This document shows, in pieces, positions 10,601 through 15,503 of a stretch of 15,503 nt of DNA. Source of the DNA: Prevotellaceae bacterium (GTDB taxonomy: Bacteria > Bacteroidota > Bacteroidia > Bacteroidales > Bacteroidaceae); contig JAISIB010000151.1 of NCBI GenBank assembly GCA_031262265.1, forward strand, positions 1 to 15,503, in the 5' to 3' direction. The translations under genes were made by a program, and so were the position numbers. The notes beneath the pieces were generated by a model, which was not told where the DNA came from, did no database searches, and worked only from the letters and a program-made list of their open reading frames with translations. Each line of letters starts with the position of its first letter. Position 1 is the first letter of the stretch.

Positions 10601-10957
10601 AAGCAGCAGAAAGACGCGCACGTTGCCCCAAATCTTCCCGAATACGTATTCCGCATTGCTTAATTCATGCACATAAAACACTTCCGACGTGTCCAGCTTC
10701 TTATCGCGTTTCAGGAAATCCGAAGAAAGGAAAATAGCGACGGCCGCTTGTCCCAAATTAAACATGTAAAGTGCCACGTACGGAATATTTGACGGTATAG
10801 CCGGTATCGCCCAGCCATTTTGTCCGGCCAACAGCGTCACCGCTTGCAAGATTCCTATAAAAAGTAAAATCAATATGGTAAAGACCCGATAGTTCCAGCT
10901 GCGGCGCAGCAGAATGCTTTCGTATTTGGCGACAGATTGTATGTGATGTAACTTCAT
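7607..10957 (-). CDS. ABC-2 type permease fused to degenerate M1 peptidase-like and golvesin-like domains
   Basis: The preferred ATG at 10957 gives 1116 residues. A TTG at 10984 would add nine residues and overlap the ATPase gene, which is less likely. Residues about 20-275 contain six to seven hydrophobic segments (near 25-45, 60-78, 113-131, 144-170, 173-192, 227-243, 255-272), forming an ABC-2 permease. After that comes a long periplasmic part. About 290-500 resembles the beta-sheet N-domain of M1 aminopeptidases. About 535-800 resembles the M1 catalytic and helical region (segment VIEVPAQFISYQRSW at 561-575). However, I find no HExxH zinc motif and no GAMEN-type motif anywhere, so it is probably not an active peptidase. 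The C-terminus (about 1000-1116; ADAVRLV at 1107-1113) resembles the golvesin/xanthan-lyase-type beta-sandwich. It pairs with the ATPase 11 bp upstream. Its role is unknown; export or envelope remodelling is an inference. Confidence 0.82.
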   Translation of the reverse strand: MKLHHIQSVAKYESILLRRSWNYRVFTILILLFIGILQAVTLLAGQNGWAIPAIPSNIPYVALYMFNLGQAAVAIFLSSDFLKRDKKLDTSEVFYVHELSNAEYVFGKIWGNVRVFLLLNLIVLAMVLFFNIMSPYAKVDLGAYVVYFFLISVPTLVFILGFSVLLMLILRNQALTFVILLGYVGLVLFYIGDKFYNVFDSLAYSLPLMRSDMVGFTNLPLILTHRGIYFLGGLSFICFTIPLFGRLPNTRRNFYIWVFWGSLFLLGAVYCAYRHVTTILHNNSERAVFLEINNKYVDEATMVVDAYELEVEQQPESVSAAVRLVGTALRSSRSYIFSLNPGLIVDAVEDGQGRSLQFTREKQIIKVDMGRNVTQGDSLTLAIRYHGRVDGNFCYLDIPDEERLKERKTNVMSIDKQYVFQTPQYILFTPETYWYPRPGISYSDRTFDWQQAYFSNYRLRVKTLPGLIALSQGQELQTADGEQTFTADYPAQAVTLVIGNYAKATAESDSVQFRLYTLPSHRLDIAELDSITDTIPGAIRLLKEQIERQTKLEYPFKRFSVIEVPAQFISYQRSWTAAQETMQPEMVLFCERGFSFNEMMIENTIRRQKNWAARRGGQQIDDKEAALRAINEILQIFLNEDSDFNITQTNRNQLELTTTPNPYYFFPQLYNFRYNIFSSAWPVANRVIEVYLRNKQDDQGWERNINGISNNEKANILLGDHSFRDLLANIEYQDLMDNIIAMESSELFAPAEINMGQTAVQDSLLALLNRNTFKNIRFEDILASMEQMASCRLIDILSTWEKPRELPFYIIKTPEVINVNDRGKETFVMKLTLTNASQVDGIVNIRYEIGNMMFGGPGMRFGSAAINVDPEQMRKLELKAGQTKQLITLWDEAPRAVTVNTMISKNLPASIQLPIRNIIEESRRVTEKEETLLLADGTGSSVEIIVDNEDSLFSLTEPRIVGLLPEWLNANTDTTFRYRGVQGGRRPVHWTPTTNSGYYGRFIRSAYVVKSGDGSQQAVWKVPIPSPGFYEVSYWPYMEGGGGFGFRNNRQNGEYHFQIIHGEETEDAYLNMQRPTNEWENLGLYYFDTDTVRVVLGNDTELRTVTADAVRLVRRQ

Positions 10958-10968
10958 AGTAAATACTT

Positions 10969-11862
10969 TCAATCGTTTGTCCAAAGGTTCAACTCATTTT
11001 CCATGAAGTACACATACGCATGTTCGAGGTTCGGGGGGAACGGTTCCGCATCAAATCCCGCTACGTCGTCGGCCACTACTTGTACTTCCCAACCGATTCC
11101 CGACGGGATGGTAGAGATAACCGGATAGCGGCGGTTGACAATGTCTAATTCGTCCGTACGCAGTTTCAATCGCCATACTTTCCCTTCCGTTCGCTTCAAC
11201 ATCTCTTCGGGCGAACCGTAGAAGGCTACTTGTCCGCGATTCATCAACGCCATTGTTCGACACGAACTGGAAATATCTCCGACGATGTGCGTCGAAAGAA
11301 TAATAGTGACGCCTTGCTCGGCCACCTCCGATAGCAAATTACGAAAACGAATACGCTCTTCCGGATCAAGTCCCGTAGTCGGTTCGTCCACGATAATCAC
11401 CTTCGGCTTGTGTATGAGTGCCTGTGCAATGCCTAACCGACGCTTCATACCACCCGAAAGACGATTGGCATAACGTTCGCGCACGTCGAACAAGCCTACG
11501 CTTTCCAACATGGAATCTACGGCTTGCTTTCGCTCCTTCCGGTTGTTCATTCCCGAAAGGCGTGCGGCATAATCCAGAAACTCGTATGTTTTGTATTTAG
11601 CAAAGAAGCGAAAATCTTGCGGCAGGTAACCCAGAATGGCACGCACCTGCTTGCGATCAGCAGTGAGGTCGTAACCAAAAACATCGACCGAACCCGAAGA
11701 AGGTTCCAGTAAAGCAGTCAAAATTCGCATCAACGTAGATTTTCCAGCCCCGTTCGGACCAAGCAACCCGAACATACCGGTAGGTATTTCAAGGTTAATA
11801 TCCTTCAAGGCATGATTTCCGTTGGGATATATTTTGTTCAAACCGCGAATAGTAATGCTCAT
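10969..11862 (-). CDS. ABC transporter ATP-binding protein (ABC-2 type exporter)
   Basis: Cytoplasmic ATPase of 297 residues that would energise the permease fusion encoded next. All nucleotide-binding motifs are intact: Walker A GPNGAGKST at 35-43, Q-loop Gln82, signature LSGGMKRR at 135-142, Walker B VIIVDEP at 155-161, D-loop GLDP at 164-167, and switch His192. The first about 220 residues are the nucleotide-binding domain. The last about 75 form the extra C-terminal extension seen in CcmA/NatA-like exporters. The stop at 10969 lies 11 bp before the permease ATG. This is the first gene of the six-gene operon; the ATG at 11862 has only a weak AGAG upstream, normal for Bacteroidales. The substrate is unknown. 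Confidence 0.95.
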   Translation of the reverse strand: MSITIRGLNKIYPNGNHALKDINLEIPTGMFGLLGPNGAGKSTLMRILTALLEPSSGSVDVFGYDLTADRKQVRAILGYLPQDFRFFAKYKTYEFLDYAARLSGMNNRKERKQAVDSMLESVGLFDVRERYANRLSGGMKRRLGIAQALIHKPKVIIVDEPTTGLDPEERIRFRNLLSEVAEQGVTIILSTHIVGDISSSCRTMALMNRGQVAFYGSPEEMLKRTEGKVWRLKLRTDELDIVNRRYPVISTIPSGIGWEVQVVADDVAGFDAEPFPPNLEHAYVYFMENELNLWTND

Positions 11863-11900
11863 AGCAGAATATCTCTGTGTCTTATGGATTAACGAAGCGT

Positions 11901-11908
11901 CAAAATTA
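11901..11908 (-). promoter_or_regulatory. Candidate Bacteroidales -7 promoter element for the export operon
   Basis: On the minus strand this reads TAATTTTG, matching the Bacteroidales housekeeping -7 consensus TAnnTTTG. It would give a leader of about 30-35 nt before the ATG at 11862. No good -33 TTTG is seen at the usual spacing of about 19-21, so the assignment rests on the -7 element and position only. Confidence 0.45.
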
Positions 11909-12015
11909 CGCTCTTTTCTTTTAATATCTTTCTATTAGACGCAAGCAAAGCCAAAAAGTTGCAGGAATAAATGATTATTAACAGAATTAACGTTTATAAC
12001 GACTTTCATCGTTTA

Positions 12016-12032
12016 CGCAGCAGGCCGCTGCG
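12016..12032. repeat. GC-rich hairpin CGCAGC/GCTGCG
   Basis: A perfect 6-bp stem (12016-12021 with 12027-12032) with a 5-nt loop stands in otherwise AT-rich DNA, right beside the 21-bp repeats. No T-run follows on either strand, so it is not a convincing intrinsic terminator. It lies upstream of the export operon promoter. Confidence 0.5.
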
Positions 12033-12034
12033 CA

Positions 12035-12076
12035 AAATAACTGACTCAGATAATAAAATATCCGACTTCGTTATTT
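12035..12076 (+). repeat. Two tandem copies of a 21-bp AT-rich repeat (related to 14805-14867)
   Basis: Units at 12035-12055 and 12056-12076 each match units of the tandem array at 14805-14867, read on the opposite strand, at about 17 of 21 positions by eye. A 17-nt core (12048-12064) is identical to the reverse complement of 14817-14833. The copies here are on the plus strand, pointing away from the export operon. They are too short and spacer-free for CRISPR. Confidence 0.7.
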
Positions 12077-12138
12077 TCACAACTTACGAGGATAATTTCC
12101 CAACAAAGCCACTCGTTTACGGATGCTCGGCAGATAGC

Positions 12139-12252
12139 GCAACGCCAAAGGCACATAGCGGCTCACTATACGCACTGGATGCAACACCGCAGGTGCGTGT
12201 CGGCTGATAGTGAGAGCCGCACGCAACGCCGCAGGCGTTGAATTTGCGTAAC
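12139..12252. repeat. Left arm of a long inverted repeat (hairpin-rich intergenic element)
   Basis: This arm is the reverse complement of 12617-12729 at about four positions in five, including runs of 12, 14, 12 and 17 identical bases. It folds by itself: 12159-12169 (CGGCTCACTAT) pairs with 12207-12219 with one bulged A, and inside it ACGCAC (12170-12175) pairs with GTGCGT (12193-12198) around a 17-nt loop. It ends with the AACGCC/GGCGTT hairpin at 12225-12239. Small open frames on both strands here are by-products of the repeats. Confidence 0.8.
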
Positions 12253-12412
12253 CCCATGCAAACGGAGCGAAGCGACGTGCAGCTTGGGGTAGCAAAGCTT
12301 CCCTGTCGCCACAACTCCGACAGGAGTTGAACCCCCTTTGGGGTTCAGTGGATGGGAACGCCTATACTGCGGGTTTCACCCGCAGTTACGCAGATTTAAC
12401 GCCTCCGGCGTT
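12224..12412. repeat. Direct repeat unit A, an array of hairpins
   Basis: First copy of a roughly 190-bp unit repeated at 12455-12644 (offset 231-232 bp, nearly identical over long runs). Stems visible are: AACGCC/GGCGTT at 12225-12239; ACCCCA/TGGGGT at 12251-12290 with inner TGCA/TGCA; CAACTCC/GGAGTTG at 12312-12329; GAACCCC/GGGGTTC at 12329-12346; ACTGCGGGT/ACCCGCAGT at 12366-12386; and AACGCC/GGCGTT at 12398-12412. Almost every base lies in or beside a stem. No start codon with a coding-like frame spans the unit. Confidence 0.82.
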
Positions 12413-12454
12413 AGGCTACGCAGCGACGTAACCTGCTTACCGTGAGGCCGTGCA

Positions 12455-12644
12455 CAACGCCGGAGGCGTTAAATTTGCGTAACCCCATGCAAACGGAGCG
12501 AAGCGACGTGCAGCTTGGGGTAGCAAAGCTTCCCTGTCGCCACAACTCCGACAGGAGTTGAACCCTCTTCGGGGTTCAGTGGGTGGGGCACGCCTCTTCT
12601 GCGGGTTTCACCCGCAGTTACGCAGATTTAACGCCTGCGGCGTT
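12455..12644. repeat. Direct repeat unit B, an array of hairpins
   Basis: Second copy of unit A with the same order of stems: AACGCC/GGCGTT at 12456-12470; CAACTCC/GGAGTTG near 12543-12560; GAACCCT/GGGGTTC at 12560-12577 (one pair becomes a T-G wobble); CTGCGGGT/ACCCGCAG at 12599-12617; and AACGCC/GGCGTT at 12630-12644. The 3-nt loops of the AACGCC hairpins differ between copies (GCA, TCC, GGA, TGC) while the stems do not. One extra base near 12583 shifts the offset from 231 to 232. Confidence 0.82.
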
Positions 12645-12729
12645 GCACGCAGCCTCACAATAAGCCGACACGCATCTCCGGTGTTGCATCCAATGCGTAT
12701 AGTGAACCGACAGATAGCTTGCGGCGTTG
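12617..12729. repeat. Right arm of the long inverted repeat
   Basis: Reverse complement of the left arm at 12139-12252. Read on the minus strand, the inner stem is ACGCAT (12698-12693) with ATGCGT (12675-12670), where the left arm has ACGCAC with GTGCGT. The differing base pair is therefore changed on both sides and pairing is kept. The outer stem is less perfect here than in the left arm. The arm ends about 25 bp from the stop codon of the GT2 gene. Confidence 0.8.
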
Positions 12730-12753
12730 CATCAGAGATTCCAATTGATACGT

Positions 12754-13482
12754 TTATGGTTTACTTACCAACCGAAATACGAAGCCGATGTGTCGCCACA
12801 AGGTAGGTAGCAAGCCGTAATAGTGCACCATAATGCGTAGACGCTCGATAAGTGAAGCGAGACGGTGTCGCGTGGTCGTTCCTTCGGCCAGATAGTCGGT
12901 CAAGACAAGATGCGTGTTGTGTAAGACGGTCGCTTGTTGCATGACGCGAATGCACCAGTCTACGTCCGCCGAATATCGGTAACGTAAGTTATAGCAGGGC
13001 GCAAGCTTTCGCCGTACGTAAAAAGACTGATGACAGACCGTCATTCCTTTTTGGAAGCTGCGCCATGTCAGATGTTCGGGAGTTTGCAAGCGACGCATGC
13101 GTAGAAATCTACGCTGCTCGTCCACGAGTGCCGTTTCGCCATACAATACGTCCGGCATCGTGCCTTCGGGAATGGATTCGACCATTGCTTGGAGCGTATT
13201 CGGCGTATGTAAGGCGTCGCCCGCATTGAGAAAACAAACGTAATCACCCGTCGCGCGTACCAATCCTTTGTTCATAGCGTCATAGATTCCTTTGTCCGGT
13301 TCACAAATCAAGGTATCTATGTGCATGGCGTATCGCTCAATCACCTCGCGCGTGCCGTCGGTCGAAGCACCGTCCACGATGATATACTCAACCTGCCCGT
13401 AGGTTTGCTCCACTACACTCCGTATCGTAGCTTCCAGGGTCGTTGCGGCATTATAGCACACGGTAATGAACGTAAAGGTCAT
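12754..13482 (-). CDS. Family 2-like glycosyltransferase
   Basis: Cytoplasmic GT-A fold glycosyltransferase of 242 residues, single domain. Visible motifs are the N-terminal FITVCYNAATTLEATIRSV nucleotide-binding strand and helix, VDGASTDGT at 36-44, EPDKGIYDAMNKG at 61-73, and the DxD-equivalent NAGD at 86-89. A later HQSFYVRR stretch (near 151-158) and YSADVDWCIRV (near 170-180) are typical of this sub-family. It would transfer a sugar from a nucleotide donor onto a growing surface glycan. The donor and acceptor cannot be read. The ATG at 13482 overlaps the TGA of the upstream GT4 gene (ATGA), so the two are translationally coupled. It is the last gene of its operon, followed by the hairpin-rich element. 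Confidence 0.93.
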   Translation of the reverse strand: MTFTFITVCYNAATTLEATIRSVVEQTYGQVEYIIVDGASTDGTREVIERYAMHIDTLICEPDKGIYDAMNKGLVRATGDYVCFLNAGDALHTPNTLQAMVESIPEGTMPDVLYGETALVDEQRRFLRMRRLQTPEHLTWRSFQKGMTVCHQSFYVRRKLAPCYNLRYRYSADVDWCIRVMQQATVLHNTHLVLTDYLAEGTTTRHRLASLIERLRIMVHYYGLLPTLWRHIGFVFRLVSKP

Positions 13483-14744
13483 TGTGGCTGAATCAATCTA
13501 TGGTACAAATTTTCATATCGTGTGGCGATAATTTTCTCCGCGTAGTGGTCGTTTACTTTTTGCACGGCGCATCTCGAAAGAGCCTCGTATGTGGCCGGAT
13601 TAAGCATCCGATGAATGCCGGTCGCCAAATCTTCTGCGTCGCGGTAGCGGGCGAGGTATCCGTTTTGCAAATGGTCAATGAGTTCGGGGATACCGCCTAT
13701 TTGAAATCCGACACACGGTAAGCCGCAGGCCATCGCTTCCATAACGGTATTCGGTAGGTTGTCTTCGAGAGAAGGCGTCACGTAAAGGTCGACGGCGGCG
13801 TAGATATTTGCCATTTGCTGTTCGTTGCGCACATATCCGGGTATGTACACAGAAAAAGGCAGCCGGTCTTTCAGCGCATCGGCATGCTTGCCTACGGCTA
13901 CTACCGCCACGGTGGCGGCGGTCTCAGGGTAAAAGGTGTTCAGCAAGTGGCAGGCTTGCACGAAATAGTTGACTCCCTTGCGTTCATCCGAGACTTTGGC
14001 CGCTCCGAACAAGATGAGTTTCTTTTTCTCAGGCCAACCCATCGCCGCACGCAGAGCGTTTTTTTGCAGCGGCTGCGGACGAAAAATCGTCGTGTCGATC
14101 GGGTTTGGAATGACCTCGATCGGGAAATCTTTGAGGAGCGTACTTTTGCGCGCTTCGGCAGCTAACCACCGGCTGGGAGCCACAAATGTGATTCGGGCAG
14201 TTTCATATAGCCGCTGCTTCCGTCGAAAGACGGTGGTAGACAGGTCTTCGGAGGCAGAACCGTGCAGGTAGGGACAATCGCCACATTCGTTTTGATAGCG
14301 CGTGCATGCGCCGGCGTAATGACAAATGCCGGTAAACGGCCACATGTCGTGCATTGTCCAAACGACATGCTTACCCGATGCGAGTATCCGGCTGATGTTT
14401 GGCAAGGAGAGCATTCCCTGGTTGACCCAATGCAGGTGAATCACGTCGGCCGCTCGGAAGATCGGAAGTTTAGTGACGTCATTGCCGGTGTCGGCAAGGG
14501 AAACGGCGAACAGTTCGGAGCGTTTTCGTCCGTTATGCAACCAGATGACGAAACGTTCCCATAAGAAATTCCACATCTGACGCCCGCGCCCGCGAAGCGG
14601 AACGACGGCTTTGTCTTCCGTCTGCTTATCGCGCACCAACAGTCCGGCGTCTATGCCGTCGGCGCGCAATGCCCGTAACAAGCGCGAGGCGGCTATCGCC
14701 GCCCCGCCCATGCGTTCGGATGTATTGATTAACAGTACTTTCAT
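13479..14744 (-). CDS. Family 4-like glycosyltransferase with Cys cluster
   Basis: Retaining GT-B glycosyltransferase of 421 residues, full length. The N-terminal domain has the glycine-rich SERMGGAAIAASRLL motif (9-23). It also has HDMWPFTGICHYAGAC (132-147), with four cysteines at 141, 147, 154 and 157, a pattern typical of one surface-polysaccharide GT4 subgroup and possibly a metal or structural site. The C-terminal domain has the donor-binding PSLEDNLPNTVMEAMACG (324-341). Asp328 and Glu336 hold the E-x7-E spacing with Asp in the first position, and Glu327 is adjacent. Its stop overlaps the GT2 start. A TAnnTTTG promoter element lies just upstream. The role in capsule, LPS or glycoprotein glycan synthesis is an inference; no other glycan genes are in view. 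Confidence 0.93.
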   Translation of the reverse strand: MKVLLINTSERMGGAAIAASRLLRALRADGIDAGLLVRDKQTEDKAVVPLRGRGRQMWNFLWERFVIWLHNGRKRSELFAVSLADTGNDVTKLPIFRAADVIHLHWVNQGMLSLPNISRILASGKHVVWTMHDMWPFTGICHYAGACTRYQNECGDCPYLHGSASEDLSTTVFRRKQRLYETARITFVAPSRWLAAEARKSTLLKDFPIEVIPNPIDTTIFRPQPLQKNALRAAMGWPEKKKLILFGAAKVSDERKGVNYFVQACHLLNTFYPETAATVAVVAVGKHADALKDRLPFSVYIPGYVRNEQQMANIYAAVDLYVTPSLEDNLPNTVMEAMACGLPCVGFQIGGIPELIDHLQNGYLARYRDAEDLATGIHRMLNPATYEALSRCAVQKVNDHYAEKIIATRYENLYHRLIQPQ

Positions 14745-14767
14745 CTATGCGGGACGTTTTGTCTTCG

Positions 14768-14775
14768 CAAAGGTA
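14768..14775 (-). promoter_or_regulatory. Bacteroidales -7 promoter element for the glycosyltransferase pair
   Basis: On the minus strand this reads TACCTTTG, a perfect TAnnTTTG, 23 nt before the ATG at 14744. No clear TTTG is found at the usual -33 spacing. Its position between the barrel gene and the GT4 gene suggests the glycosyltransferases have their own promoter. Confidence 0.6.
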
Positions 14776-14804
14776 GGAAAATCTGTTTTCAAAGCGTGAA
14801 AATC

Positions 14805-14867
14805 AAATAACTTACGCGGATATTTTATTATCTAACGCAGATATTTCGTTATCTAACGAGGATATTT
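14805..14867 (-). repeat. Three tandem copies of a 21-bp AT-rich repeat
   Basis: Units at 14805-14825, 14826-14846 and 14847-14867 have an exact 21-bp period. On the minus strand each begins AAATATC, is followed by a CGT core with TAG/AAG, and ends in a TTA/ATA-rich tail. They lie between the stop of the beta-barrel gene and the GT4 promoter, about 30 bp upstream of the -7 element. Two related units lie on the other strand at 12035-12076. The 21-bp period equals two helical turns, which would place any bound proteins on the same face. Confidence 0.75.
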
Positions 14868-14884
14868 TTCGCACTTCCGACGTT

Positions 14885-15503
14885 CTACAAACGGTTGAAC
14901 TCATCGGTTGAACGTTCGCCCTTGTACTTGCTACGCGTCGCATTGAAATTGTAAGTAATCGTCATCTGTACGTTCGTATTGTTCGCGTCGCGCCACTGTT
15001 GCACCTGGCCGCTCATTTGTTTCTGGATGATATGCGGATTATTCTGGTTGAATATGTCCGAACCCGACAGATTTACGCGCAGTTTGTTGTTGAGGAACGT
15101 CTTACTGAGGCGTACGTTCGTCCGATACAAGGGACTTGCGATTTCCTGCATATCGGTATTTCCGGTAGTGACGCACATGAGGTCGATACCCGCCTGCATT
15201 CCCCACGGGAGCTGAAATGAATTTTGCAGCATCATCTGCCAATATGGTTCGTTGAACGTCATTCCGTTGTACGAGATAAAGTCTTTGCTAAACGATACGG
15301 TAGGCATGACGGTATAGAACCCTAAGTTGAGCGTATAGTTGGCGGTGATATTCAAACTTTGCGCAGAAGATAAATTCCGAGATCTCATGATTAGTATCTC
15401 TTCATTGTTTGCGTCCGGCGAAATATCCCAGATTATTTTGTCATTATATATATTATAGGTAGCGGAGAGCATCAGTTTTTTCCACATCCCTTGCACAGAA
15501 ATC
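14885..15503 (-). CDS. Outer membrane beta-barrel family protein, TonB-receptor-like (partial; C-terminal end only)
   Basis: The last about 205 codons of a gene whose start lies beyond the right edge. The frame is open to the edge (residues ISVQG precede the first GTG at 15496), so that GTG is internal and not a start. The sequence is a series of alternating, aromatic-rich beta strands (MLSATYNIYNDKIIWDIS, LNITANYTLNLGFYTV, FQLPWGMQAGIDLMCVT) with polar loops. It ends with the last barrel strand VQMTITYNF followed by a short basic tail closing in DEFNRL, the usual end of this Bacteroidetes barrel family related to TonB-dependent receptors. It probably sits in the outer membrane. The ligand and plug domain are out of view. 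The stop at 14885 is 140 bp from the GT4 start; operon membership is unclear because a promoter and repeats lie between. Confidence 0.87.
   Translation of the reverse strand, partial: ISVQGMWKKLMLSATYNIYNDKIIWDISPDANNEEILIMRSRNLSSAQSLNITANYTLNLGFYTVMPTVSFSKDFISYNGMTFNEPYWQMMLQNSFQLPWGMQAGIDLMCVTTGNTDMQEIASPLYRTNVRLSKTFLNNKLRVNLSGSDIFNQNNPHIIQKQMSGQVQQWRDANNTNVQMTITYNFNATRSKYKGERSTDEFNRL

Larger units (their letters stand above)
11863..12753. other. Non-coding region between the glycosyltransferase operon and the export operon
   Basis: About 890 bp without a credible gene. From left to right it holds the export-operon leader and candidate promoter (11863-11910), an AT-rich stretch (11911-12010), a GC hairpin and two 21-bp repeats (12016-12076), a short unassigned stretch (12077-12138), the inverted-repeat/hairpin element (12139-12729), and a short tail to the GT2 stop. 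Transcription from the glycosyltransferases runs into this region, so the hairpins may limit read-through into the export operon. I see no tRNA, transposase or CRISPR. Confidence 0.75.

Noticed and set aside
10958..10984. TTG start for the ABC permease fusion
   Set aside because: It would overlap the ATPase stop and add nine residues before an in-frame ATG at 10957 that gives normal 11-bp spacing.
12016..12032. Intrinsic terminator
   Set aside because: The stem is good but no T-run follows on either strand and no gene ends next to it.
11971..12207. Plus-strand open frame of 78 codons
   Set aside because: It spans the 21-bp repeats and the left inverted arm; its composition is not protein-like and no ribosome site is seen.
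12077..12314. Overlapping open frames on the minus strand in the intergenic element
   Set aside because: They are built from the hairpin repeats, recur in several frames, and have no domain, ribosome site or codon bias like the real genes.
12558..12806. Plus-strand open frame across unit B and the GT2 end
   Set aside because: It runs through repeat DNA and then antisense to a well-supported glycosyltransferase.
14805..14867. CRISPR array
   Set aside because: Units are contiguous 21-bp repeats with no spacers and no cas genes nearby.
15494..15496. GTG as start of the outer membrane barrel gene
   Set aside because: The frame stays open to the window edge, and 203 residues are only the C-terminal part of such barrels.

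Overview
This window looks like chromosomal DNA from a member of the order Bacteroidales. The evidence is TAnnTTTG-type -7 promoter elements, mostly weak Shine-Dalgarno sequences, a periplasmic lipoprotein adaptor, an ABC-2 permease fused to an M1-like domain, and the C-terminus of a TonB-type 'outer membrane beta-barrel family' protein. The genus cannot be fixed from the sequence alone. All nine supported genes lie on the minus strand.

Export operon (right to left, 11862 to 1). The order is ABC-2 ATPase, a long ABC permease/degenerate M1 peptidase/golvesin-like fusion, TolC-family outer membrane channel, lipoprotein membrane-fusion adaptor, RND pump 1, and RND pump 2, which runs off the left edge. 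Gaps between genes are only 11 to 19 bp. A plausible promoter lies at about 11901-11908. The last four genes form one tripartite pump with two different RND subunits and a single adaptor. No regulator gene is visible.

Intergenic region (11863-12753, about 890 bp, no gene). This is the most unusual part of the window. It holds two copies of a 21-bp repeat and a roughly 590-bp element made almost entirely of hairpins. The element has inverted arms of about 113 bp (about four positions in five identical) flanking two direct copies of a roughly 190-bp unit. Stems are conserved while loops vary, and at least one base pair differs between the arms by a compensatory double change.

Glycosyltransferase pair (14744 to 12754). 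A GT4-like enzyme and a GT2-like enzyme overlap by ATGA. A clear TAnnTTTG element precedes the first gene. Upstream of it are three perfect-period copies of the same 21-bp repeat seen near 12035-12076.

Right edge. The last about 205 codons of an outer membrane beta-barrel protein lie at 14885-15503.

In summary, an envelope export operon and a small surface-glycan glycosyltransferase operon are separated by a structured, probably repetitive and possibly mobile non-coding element.
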